Part shown: positions 11,341-22,635 of the stretch, in pieces
Numbering within the stretch: the first letter of the stretch is position 1
Layout of the letters: each line of letters starts with the position of its first letter
Source of the DNA: Muscardinus avellanarius
Lineage: Eukaryota > Chordata > Mammalia > Rodentia > Gliridae
Assembly (NCBI GenBank): GCA_963383645.1
Contig: OY726573.1
Span: 20,505,845 to 20,569,844 of the forward strand
DNA: 64,000 nt
Direction of reading: 5' to 3'
Program-made: the position numbers and the translations under genes
The notes under the pieces: model-generated
What the model saw: only the letters and a program-made list of their open reading frames with translations
What the model was told of the DNA's origin: nothing
Database searches by the model: none

Positions 11341-12711
11341 ATGAGTTAGGAAACCACTTCCCTATTTCTTTGGTTTAAGTATGTACTTGTCAAATAAACA
11401 GTAGTATGAGGGAGGAACATTACACAACAAAGCCTGGTCCCAACCTGAGGACCTCAAGTTTGAGTTTGTGGAAAAGGTAAGTGTTACCATCAGATGGGCT
11501 TAAAGAGGCCCTCTGTGTGCTGGTGTTTAGAGGCACTGACAAGCTTGGAGAAGTACATCTTAGATAGATGCTGGATACATGAGCATGCTAGGGGCCAGCC
11601 AAGGGGGAGAAAATGGTCCTGCTCCCTAACCAGCATCCAGTTATTGATGTTTACTGCCCCCTGAAGTACCCTCAAGTTCATACTCCAAGCACAAAATTTG
11701 GCTTCTTACAGAGGTGTTGAGTGAGCTGCAATCATAGGCCCTAGTCCTGCTGTGCCATGGCTCTGCTCTGTGACTCTGGGCTATTACCTTTGCTTCCAGG
11801 CAGTGATAGGAAGAGGATTCCCATGTAGCCTTGCCAAGTGCCCTTGGATTTCTGGATAAACTGGGGAGGGGAGAGTCACTAGCCATGGGTGGTGGAAGAT
11901 GAGCCACAGGCCCAACACAAGCTGTGGTGAGGATAATCGACCCTAGGGTGCTTGGCATCATGGTGGTAGTCAAATTCAGATCTGGAACTTTACTTTTTTA
12001 GCTGTTTAATTTCCCTTTTGGGTGATATGAGGGAAAATAGTGAATTACAGTCTCTAATCAGCCATAAAAGATCTTGACATAACTATTTTGTCAAATCAAA
12101 GCAGACAATGTAAAGATGTTTGAAGTGTCATTGAGTCTTCACAGAACTTTGACCAAACAAGCTTTTGATATGAGAAACAGAATAAAATTGATTTTAATGT
12201 ATTATTAATTTAACTCCATTGTCTATGTTAACACCTTATTGTTTCAAAGTGTTTTCTGGGCTGCAGACATAATGGGTGAGAGATGTGACATGCTGCCTTT
12301 CAAAATTTAATTAAGAGTAAATACAATGTAAAATTCAGTTCATCAGTTGCAGGGGTGACATTTGAACGGCTCAGTAGCTACCATGGCTGAAGTGCAGAGT
12401 TGACCAGTGCAGCCCCCTGGACGATGCTCCCTGCATGGCCTGAGGAACAGCGGTGTGGAGAAGGTTCCTTCTCTGCGAGGCTATCACACAGGCACATTTG
12501 ACAGATTATCAGGGTGGCTCTTAAATATGATTCTACCTGTCAGCAATTTAGTCCTTGAAAGGCTGGGATGGGTCAGAGGTGTGCTGAGGGATTCATGGAG
12601 TCATCTCTTCCATTAGGTTACAAGCTCAAAGCCCTGTGAAATAAGCTTCAACTCCAGCAGCCAGATTTTAAAGAAAATTCAGCCATAGTTGGATAGTGGC
12701 AGTGGTTGCAG
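11341..12711. other. Intergenic DNA, no recognised element
   Basis: Unique-looking sequence of mixed composition. No coding exon or familiar repeat is supported. The open frames here are short and have no recognisable domain. Confidence 0.4.
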
Positions 12712-12840
12712 CCAAGGATAGAACAAAGAACATTTTGCCACATTTATTTTACTAGTCATTCTTCCCTTCTCCTTCCTTGACCCTTCTTTTCCTTCCCTTC
12801 ACCCTCTCAGAGCTATGAACAGTTTCTGATCACCTGGATC
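12712..12840 (+). repeat. Uninterrupted paralogue of the repeat split by the LTR at 9.9 kb
   Basis: ccaaggatagaacaaagaac, then catttattttactagtcatt, then ccttccttgacccttctttt and accctctcagagc follow the two flanks of the solo LTR in the same order, with no LTR inserted. Confidence 0.7.
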
Positions 12841-13184
12841 TCCAAAGCCCCAGGCTTTGAGTGCAAGGGCGTATGGGCGCCCAGGTACTGGCTGTGGAGG
12901 TACTTCCTATGGAAGGGACCCTGTCTCATGCTGAGGTAACCACCACCCAAGATCCTGGCCTGGGAGCTGAGCTAAACTGAGCTGAATGGTGGTGGGTTCT
13001 GAGACAGGACAGGGGTCAGAAAGTCACATGGATGATACAGTGGGCTGGATTATTATTGTTCCAGCATCTGCCAAAGACACGCAGAACCACAGCCCCTTTC
13101 AAGATGCTGCTCACCGTTCCAGGAAAGTGGGGGTCCAGTTATTGGAGTAATGGAGCTGGGTCAACAGGGTTTTGGTTTGGTTTG

Positions 13185-13365
13185 GTTTGGTTTTTTTTTG
13201 GTGGTGGTACTGGGGATAGAACCCTTCTACCTCCGGGCTACACTCCCAGACCTATTTTATATTTTTATTTTTGGAAACAGGGTCTCTTAAGCCAGCAAGG
13301 CTGGCTTAGAATCTGTGCGATCCTCCTGTCTTCACTTCCACAAGTGTGCGCCACCACGCCCGGCT
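13185..13365 (-). mobile_element. B1-ID SINE upstream of ITGAE exon 1
   Basis: A minus-strand copy with ggtggtggtactggggatag at one end and gtgcgccaccacgcccggct at the other. A preceding (GGTTT)n run is its expanded tail. It lies about 235 bp before the ITGAE start codon, so the proximal promoter between 13,366 and 13,599 is short and SINE-bounded. Confidence 0.8.
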
Positions 13366-13599
13366 CAACAGTTTTTAAACTTCCAGCACCCAGCCTACAG
13401 CTGCTGAGGAAGCCACAGCAGGAGTGGCTCTGTCTGAGAGGCCTGTCTGCCTGTGGGTCCTTGTTGCATGTGCCCCTGTCTCCGCCTCCCGTCTTCTCAG
13501 CTGAGGAGGGGAAGCTGAGCGCCCACTCAGGCCCATCAGGAGCTTCCTGCTCGACGGTTCAACTTGTGCATGGCTGCCTCCACTCCTGCTCCGGCTGGG

Positions 13600-13633
13600 A
13601 TGTGGCCCTTCCACACTCTACTCTTCATGGCCA
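13600..13633 (+). CDS. ITGAE: ITGAE exon 1: start codon and signal peptide
   Basis: ATG at 13600 gives [11 protein letters not shown], close to the human MWLFHTLLCIA as remembered. A purine at -3 supports this start. The donor is GTAAGT directly after 13633 and splits a serine codon. An in-frame ATG exists ten codons later, but it would remove half of the signal peptide. Confidence 0.93.
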
Positions 13634-16600
13634 GTAAGTCAGCCCCATCCCTGCTGTCCTCAGCTCCAGTTGGTGTCCACCGAGCACACTCTGCCTGTCA
13701 GGTGGGGCTTAGGGCCAGAGGCCAGGGAAAGTGGGAGCTTTCCCAGGGAAGTGCTTTCCTGGGTGGGTCAGGTCTCCAGACTTGGGAAGGGCCTCTGAGG
13801 CTCTGCACTGATGGTGCTGGTGGCCTATTGCTTCTCAGATTCCAGGGCTCTGCTACTGAGTGCCATCTCTAGCCAGCCTCCTCTTCCAGGATACCCACTC
13901 AGGGCAGGTCCTTAAATCTGGGCCAGTTAGTTTCCAGAGTGCAGAGGCCCCATTCCATCCAGCAGAGCAACCTTCAGTTACAGAGCATAGGTTAGTGGGA
14001 GTGAGGACCCCGAGAGTACATGAGCATTGGTAAGAGGCCATGGGTCAAGAGGTTGAGGGTCCAGCTTCCTCTTCCTGTGGCATGTGGCTAGATGGGGAAG
14101 GCACTCCTTCTGCCTGGAGGGGGGTCCCAGTCTGATCTTTAAACCCCCCATGGTCAGGCATGGTGGCACATACCTATAGTCCCAGCTACTTGGGAGGCTG
14201 AAGCAGCAGGGTCACTTGAGCCCAGGAGTTCAGAGTCAGCCAGAGCCTGTCTCTTAAAAAACAAAATTCAACAGAGGTGCTTTGGACAAGCCAAGTTCTG
14301 AGCCTGCTCTCTGGCCCCTGGGACAAGGTGGCATGGTCAGGGGGAGCCCCTAGAGCTCTCAGATCAAGCCTAAGGCCAGGACTGTCCTACTTAGTGATCC
14401 AGGCCTACTTCCCTGGGGTTTCCCCCTGGTCAGAAGTTGGCCAGGCAATTAAGTGGACATCAGGCATAGCAATATAAAGGTTCCCAGGAGCCCACCTTCT
14501 CCCTGAAAGACAGGCTGGGCCAGCTTGTGCTAGTGTGTCAGGAAGTTGGGTCAATGCTAGAGTGATGCAGGTCAGGTCACCCAGAAGCAGATCCACATCG
14601 GCCCCTGCTTTGCCCTAGCACCAGCAAAACATATTTTGAGACATATTTTTGATATTTTAAAAGCATCAAGTCAGGTGTGGTGGCACACACTTGTAATCCC
14701 GCATTTGGGAGGCTGAGACAGGAGGATCATGATTCACGGACAGCCTTAGCTACTACTTAGTGAGGTCCTTTGCAACTCAGTGAGATCCTGTTTCAAAAAT
14801 AATAATAAAAAAAATGGGGCTGGAGGTATAGCTTGGAGGTAGAATGCCCCTGGGTTCCATCCCCAGTACTGCAAAAAAAAAAAAAAAGCATCAAAATCGT
14901 CATAATAGAAATATCAAGCCTTTATTGAAATTCCTTTATGTATTTTATGATTTAGACTAGCCTTCATTTTTATTTATTTGGTGGTACTGGGGATGGAACC
15001 CAGGGGCCCTCTACCTCTGGAATACACTCCCAGACCTATTTTATATTTTATTTGGAAACAGGGTCTCTTAAGCCAGCCGAGGCTGGCTTCGAACATGCAC
15101 AATCCTCTGGTCTTAGCCTCCCAAGCGCAGGGATTACAAGCATGCACCACCACGCCTGGCTAAGACTAGCCTTCATGTTTGTCATATGTGGATTGTGGAA
15201 CAGGTTTCACCTTTTTTATGGTTAAGGTTTTGATGTTTCCCCACCCACCAAGAGTACCTGGAGATATTTAGACTCTGGTCCAGAGGATGTGACTGAGCCC
15301 CAGAGCAGGCAGTGACTCTCCAGGGAGGCAGGCAAGTGCTAGTAAAGACGGAGCTTGATGCTGGGTGTGGTGGTGCACACTTGTAATCCCAACATTTGGG
15401 AGGCTGAGACGAGGATTGCAGTTCGCAGCCAGCCTTAGCTACTTAGTGAGGCCCTTTGCAACTTAGTGAGACCCTGTTTCAAAATAAAGAATAAAAAATA
15501 GGGCTGGAAGTATAGCTCAGAAGTAGAATGACCCTGGGCTCTATCCCCAGTACTGCAAAAAAAAAAAAAAAAAAAAAAAAGACAGGGCTTGAGCCCAGGC
15601 CTGTATCCTGCCTTCTAGTGTCAAAGCACTTCCATGGTCTAGGACATTAACCCTGGCATCGTCATCCGGGGCTCCTGCTCATCTCTGTCTCCTGCAGCCC
15701 CTCCTGTATCACCTTGGCACCTTTGTGAGTAGGTGTCATTTATCAAACTTCTTCTGAGGCCTGGGCCTTTCTCAGGGTGATGGACAGCAGAGAGCAAGAT
15801 GAGCAGACTTGGGCATAGGCCAGTCTTGGGGAGCTTCCTGGAGAAGGTGACACTGTACTGAGTCTTGGGGGCCAGGGAGCTTGAGATGGAGGAAAGGAGG
15901 TGCCAGGGAGGGCGAGAAGAGCCTTCAGACCTTGAGTTCAGGCCCAGGCCCTGATTCTGTGCCTGTGGCTTCCTGGGCTGGAGCTACTCCAGCGCCTTCC
16001 TGGCCTGGCTCTGACCTATGCCTTCCAGGCCACTCACTGTGCTGATGTCACCCATGGGAACAGATGAGGCACCAGTTATCCAAGGGAGGTTTTAGGCTCA
16101 GCTATGCGGACACATTGAAACCCAGAGCCACCCACACCCCGTCCCCAGCCTCAGCAAGCCCTGCTACGATATGGCCCTAGGGTCCCCAGGTCAGTCTTCA
16201 GCCCTGACTCATTCCATGGCTACAGCAACTCCTTCTCCCTCCTGGGTCTCAGAGGAGAACTGGGGGCCAAGGCCTGCCCTGTTGCCCGCACCAGCTCAGC
16301 CTGAGGCCTGGAGCCCTGCACCTGTGCACAAGTGTGTGCAAGTGGGCCTTGGTCCTTGGGGAGGGAGACTGAGGAGGCCCTTAGCAAACAGACCAGATGT
16401 GGTCACCCAGGGAAAACAGGGACAAAGACCTGGTTGTATGGGGAAGATGGAGGGTGAGGTCTCCAGAGGTGTTGACCCCAGTGGTAGGTCACTGTCCATG
16501 CCCTGGGCTCCTGTGTGATGAGAACACACATGATGGCCAGCCTGGCCCCAGTGGGGGCTATAGAGGACACCCACAGTAGGGTAGGCATGGGCAGCCAAGG

Positions 16601-19600
16601 CGAAATGTCAGAGAAGGGCAGTGTGAGTGAGCCAGGTGGGCGGAGGTGGGCCCTACAGCTTTGACCTGTTCTGGAAAACTGGCTTGTTTGAGGGTTGTGC
16701 ATGTGTATGGGGTGTTTATGGTGCATACAGAATATATATGGGGTGTATGTGAAGGATATGGAGTGTATGTGGTGTGCATGTGTATGGGGGATGTAAGGTG
16801 GGTGAGGTATGTCTGGGGTGTGTAAGGTGTGGGGTATATATGGGTATATATGGGTATGTATGCTGTGTGGGGTGTGTATGGGGTATGTATAGTGTGTAAC
16901 AGTCTACATGGTATGCATGGGTGTGTGGCACACACAGGGTATGTGGTGTAGGGTATATCCGGTGGTATGGGGCATATGTGGTATGCATAGGTGCACATGG
17001 GGGGTGTGTGGAGCAGGAGGTGTGTGCAGTATATGGGGTGCATGGGGTGTACCACATACCTGAGAAGTCCACTGTGGTGGTGTAAGAAGTGTAGAGCCCA
17101 CAAGTGCCAGGCTAAAGAAGCTTGGACTTCACTGGGAGGGCAATGGGAAACCATAGAAGGTCTGGAACAAGTAGAGACATTTGTCTATAGAAGGTGGAGT
17201 CCTGGAGACAAGAGAGGCAGAGAGGCCAGTGAGGAGGCTGGTCATGGTCCCGTTCATGGCAGGTGTTGGAGACAGCAGGCATGGGGAAGGGGAGGCACTT
17301 ATGAGAAATATTTAGGGAGGAAACGTGCTTAGCATGGTTCCCAGCACACAGTAGTGCTCAAGCCTCATGACCGCTCTTATTAGGTAGCAGGCAGAGGGTG
17401 AGGGGCGATCTCGGATGACTGTGAAGTTTGGGGTTGAGTTGCCAAAGTGACTCAGGGGACGGGTTGAGGGTGTGGTCTATGAGCGGCTCCCCAGGCAGGG
17501 CTGTGCAGATGGCCTTGAGGTGTGATCTCCTCCCCCAATAGCCTTTGTGGGCATTCTGGTCCAGACATCAGGACACCTGAGTCTAATCCCTCTCCTATAT
17601 AGCCTCTCCTTGCATAGATCTGGGCAGACCATAGCCTCTGAGCCTCAGTTCACTGGGAGCGGGGATGGCCATTGAACTGTGAGAGTATGTATTTTAAATG
17701 TCTAGTGCAACAGGAGACAGCGGGGGCTGGGGAAGCCAAGCGCGGTGGCTGGTAGGATGGAGGGGCTCTTAGTCTGACTCGGCAGGCCCATGTGGCTGGG
17801 AACAGCTTGGGGAGCCACCCTGTGGGTAGTGTGGTGACAGACACTGGCTTGCCTGAGCCCTGGTGTCTGACAGCTGTGAGGGGGCTTGCGGTAGAGAGCA
17901 GCAAGGCTGGGAAAGAGAATGTGGCAGACTTCATCTGCGGTTATGGCACAACCATCAGCATTCTAACGCTGGGCCTCTGCGTATAGGCCCTGGGCTGGCA
18001 CAGCCCCTTGTCACAGATGCAGAAACTGAAGCCTGGTGACGACCTAGCCTTCAGTGACCTCGTGGAAGAACACGAATTTGAACTCAAAACCCTCTGCCTC
18101 TGCCTCTGGGGTCCTTGCGATTTCCTCCTTCCCTTCCTCCTCTCCCTTTCTTTCTCCTTTCCTTTGTCCCTCGTCCCTTTTTTCCTTTTTTTTTTTTTCT
18201 CTTTAATTTTATGGTACTGGGGATTGAACCCAGAGCATTCTACCTCTGAGCTACACCCTAAGTCCAATTTGATTTTTATTTTGAAACAAGGTCTCACTAA
18301 GTTACAGAAGACTTCACTAAGTAGCTGAGGCTGGCTGTGAACCTGAGATCCTCCTGTCTCAGCCTCCCAAATACTGAATTTCAAGTGTGCACCACCACAC
18401 TGAGCTGATTTTTTGCTGCCCTTTTCTAAATCTCAGTGGGAAGCAGGAAGGAAGGGGGTTCACGATCTGGGTAAAAGCAAACGCCAGAAGCTAGGTGAGC
18501 CGCATGGGCAGGCCCGGGCAAGCTCAACAAACATAGCACCCCCTGCACCGCCCCTGCTGCAAGGGAAGGCCCACACTGGCTGGCTCATGGGGAAAGCTCA
18601 ACAAATACAGGACACCCCCACCCCCACACACAGGTACTAGTACCACTCTGCCTTAGTGAGCAGTTCTTGCTGCCCTCAGGACCAGTTCTGAAGCAGGGCT
18701 CTGCCCCAGCCCGTGAGTGGCTAGTATGACAGTGAGCCATGCCCAGGTCCTCACAGCCATTTATGATCCTGCTCCTTCCTTATTTACCAGCCCCTCAAGC
18801 CTCCAGCTTTTTTTTTTTTTTTTCGAGTTTGAGGATGGATGGTACCCAGGGGGCATTCAGCCTCTGAGCTATACCCCCTGCCCTATTTTTTATTCTTTAT
18901 TTTGAAACAGGGTCTCACTAAGTTGCAGAGGGCCTCACTAAGTAGCTGAGGCTGTCCACGAACAGTGATTACTCCAGTCTCAGGCTCCTGAATTCTGGGA
19001 TTACAAGTGTGCACCACCATGCCTGGCATGCCTCCAGCTTTTGCCTAAAGGCTTTGGTACCAGGCAGCCTGTACCCCAGACATGAATATTCAATCTACTG
19101 ATGGACCATGAGCAAATTGCTCAACCTCTCTGAGCCTCAGCATATAGTGTGGTGCCTGGTGTGGTGCCTGGATGACCATGGGTGCTCGGGGAGGATGGCT
19201 GTGATGGTATCTGCTTGTGTTCTCCCCTTTCTGGCCCCCTTCAGAGATCTTTCACCAAGACCTCTAACCGTACACTGAGCAAAGCAAAAGTGGGGTGTGG
19301 TGGGGCAAGGAACAGGAGTATCTGGCTTCATCTGACATTCTCAAGGCCATTTCCGCTTAGCACAGGGACGGAAATGTGCTAAGAGCCACTGTGCTGAGCC
19401 AGGCTTTGTGGTTGGGGGTAGTTGGGGGTAGTCATCTGAGATGACTCAGATCAGATCATAGTTTGGGGGAGACAGACTTAATCATAGATCACTCTGACCA
19501 AGGCAGGATTTAGTCAGAGCAGATGGAGCATCATAGGATGCTTAGTGGGTTCTGGGGCAAGTGAGTTCCTCTGTTCAGGGTCTGGATTGGCTGCTGGCTG

Positions 19601-22558
19601 GCTGAGAAGGGCCATAGAGCTGGCTGTTAGGCAGAGGGGAGAGTGGTCATTTTATTTTTATTTATTTATGTTTTCGCAGGTCTGGGGATGGAACCCAGGG
19701 GCATTCAACCTCTGAGCTACACCCCCCAGCTGATTTTTTATTCTTTATTTTTGAAACAGAGTCTCACTGAGTTGTGGAAGGCCTCACTAAGTAGCTGAGG
19801 CTATCCGCGAACCACGATCCTCCTGTCTCGGCCTCCCAAATGCTGGAATTACAAGTGTGCACCACCACACATGGCTCTCCCTGGCGTTTTAGGTCAGGTC
19901 TCTTCATCAACTGCACAGTCAGTAAGAGGGTGGATGCCTTCCACTCTCCCTTCCAGGGGGCCAGGAGTCCGCATTTCTTAGTTGTTTTCTTGTCAGCTTG
20001 TTGATACACAACCTAGCTGGCAGGGAAACACAGGGCTTCCCACAAAATGGGCTGAGAAACAAAGTCCAAACCCTGCCACTCACCCTTCCTCTAAGTTCTG
20101 TATTCACAGAGGGCAGCACCACCCTCTTCCAGACCTGGAATTGCTCACTTGAGCCCATGATCACCCAGGCTGATCAAGCATGGGCCATGGTGCCAGGCCC
20201 TAGGGATGTGACAAGAAGGCAGCCACACAGCCTCCATCCTGTGGGACTTCTGTCTGCTGCAGGGGACAGTCACAGGATTAAGTAAACAGATGAACAGGGT
20301 CATCCCAGGTCACAGAAAATGCCATGGTCCCAGGGCATGGGGAGGGCGTGCCCAGGTAGAGTCTGGAGGCAGGAAGATCTGTCCTGGAGGAGAACAGCAG
20401 GGATGGGAGGAGCCTGGGACAGGCTTGGAGCCTGTCAGGCAGAATGCTTCAGCCTAGGGCTCAGGGGTTCAAGGGAAAGGACGTCTAGGTTCTTTGACTG
20501 GACTACCAATTAAATTGACACACGATAGATGAACAGGAGGAAGCAGAGTCCAATGAAAACAAGCTCAGAAACAGCATCTGATAGTGGGCATGGTGGCACA
20601 CACCTGTGATCCCTGTACTTGGGAGGCTGAGACAGGAGAATCTGGCTGGGGCTATAGATTGGAGGTAGAATGCTTCTGGGTTCAATCCCAAGTAACCCCC
20701 CATCATACACACACACAAAGTAAAGAAATAGTGTCTGATGACTGATGTTACAGAAGGGGATAGGGATACTGGGCATGGTGGTACATGCTGGTAATCCCCG
20801 TACAGGGGATCACAAGTTCAAGGCCAGCCTCAGCCATTTAGCGAGAACCTTAGCAACTTAGTAAATAAATCGCTGGGAAGATGGCGGCAGCCATGGTCGC
20901 CTTGGTGACCGAGGCTGTAGCAACAATAGCTGGGAGTGGTCAAATAGGACAGGTATTCCTCTGAAAAACCCTGGACATCAGATTCTGGTTTAATATCTGA
21001 TTGGGACAATATATAGAGACATTTATAGCCATGACTTCCTAACTAAAATATAAGAAAGAAGAGACGGACCAAGGTGGTGGAGACGGCGGCGGCAGCAATG
21101 GCCAGTATTTGAGCCAATCCAACCCACCTTGAACTGTTGGAGAAATCTCCCCCAAGAAAGACTGCTCCTGCTCCATGTGCTGAGGAATTATGGATAATAT
21201 ACTATGTAAGAAAAATGCTCAGAAGGAGGGCCAAGATGGCGGCAGTGGCAACGGCCAGTATTGGGGAGAGGCAGGTAAATTCATTCTAATCCACCCTTAA
21301 CTTTTGAGGAAATTTCCCTGAAAGTAGACTGTACCTGCCCCACATGCTCAGGAACTTTGGACAACATATTATGTAAGAAAAATGTTTGGGGCGTGTCAGA
21401 TGGAGCCCCACATTAGTCGGATTGGCCGGTGCCACGCATCCCAGGAGTCAAGGGTTCTCCTGGCCGCCACGCTCCTCTGCGCAGTGCTGGGGCTGGGTGA
21501 GCTCGGAGCAGCAGAACCCACTCTCTTTGGTGAAGCTGAGGGCCTCCGCTCTTGGCGGGGAGATAAAACACATTGCTACTAAGTACTTAGGCCCCCAACT
21601 CCTGAAAAAGCTACATACTGTTTTCTTTTATTAAAAAATATTGAAGAGGGAGGAAGATGGTGGCGGTTGCAGTTGCAGCTGCAGTGGCAACCCTGACCGT
21701 AGTGGTGATGGTTAGCAGCAGCTGAATAGGATATGCATCCCCCTGAGAAACCCTGGACAACAGATTTTGATTTAATAGCTGAATGGGACAACACAGAAAC
21801 ATTTCCAGTCATCACATCCTATCTGAAATATAGGAGAGAGAGTGGAAAATGGCAGAATTAGAGGCAAGACTGCAGCGCGGCGCCCGCCACTGCAAGAAAA
21901 ATGATTTTTGGAGGGATATCCCAGAAGAAGTCAGAAAGCAGACTGCTCCTGCCACACATGCACAGGAATACTTCACAACAACATACTCTAGGAGAGACCA
22001 AGAAGGTGGCGGCGGCGGCCAGTGTTCAGGAGAGGCAGACAGATCCAACCAAATCCACCTTGAATTTTTTAAGAAATCTCTCCAAAAGTAGACTGTTCCT
22101 GCCCCACATCGCAGGAACTCTGGACAACATGCTATGTAAGAAAAAATTTTGTGGAGACGGACCAAAATGGCAGTAGCGGCGGCGGCCAGTATTTGGGAGA
22201 GGCAGAGAGATCCAATTCAATCCACCTTGAATTTTTGAAAATATCTCCCCAAAAGTAGACTGTTCTTGCTGCACATGTGCAGGAATTCTGGACAACATAC
22301 TATGTAAGAAAAATGTCTGGGGCAAGTTGGAGGGAGCCCTGCCCGTATTTCTGGGCTAATTCGCTGTGCCAGGTGTCCCAGGAGACCTCAGCTCATGGCC
22401 GCTGTGCTCCTCTGCACTGCGCTGGGGGTCAGGGTGTGCTTGGAGCAGCAGATCCCGCTCTCCATGGTGAGGTTATGAACCTCCACTTTCAGTGGGGAGA
22501 TAAAATCCACTGCTGCTAGGGAATTGGGCTCTCAACTTCTGCAAGTGACACATGTTGT

Positions 22559-22635
<77 letters not shown>

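Noticed and set aside
13032..13637. 201-codon frame overlapping the ITGAE start
   Set aside because: It runs through a minus-strand SINE and then across exon 1 in a different frame from the signal peptide. It is not conserved in the family.
16403..17154. Overlapping minus-strand frames up to 198 codons with His/Pro/Thr/Tyr runs
   Set aside because: They follow from the GT-rich minisatellite. There is no domain, no splice context and several frames are open at once.
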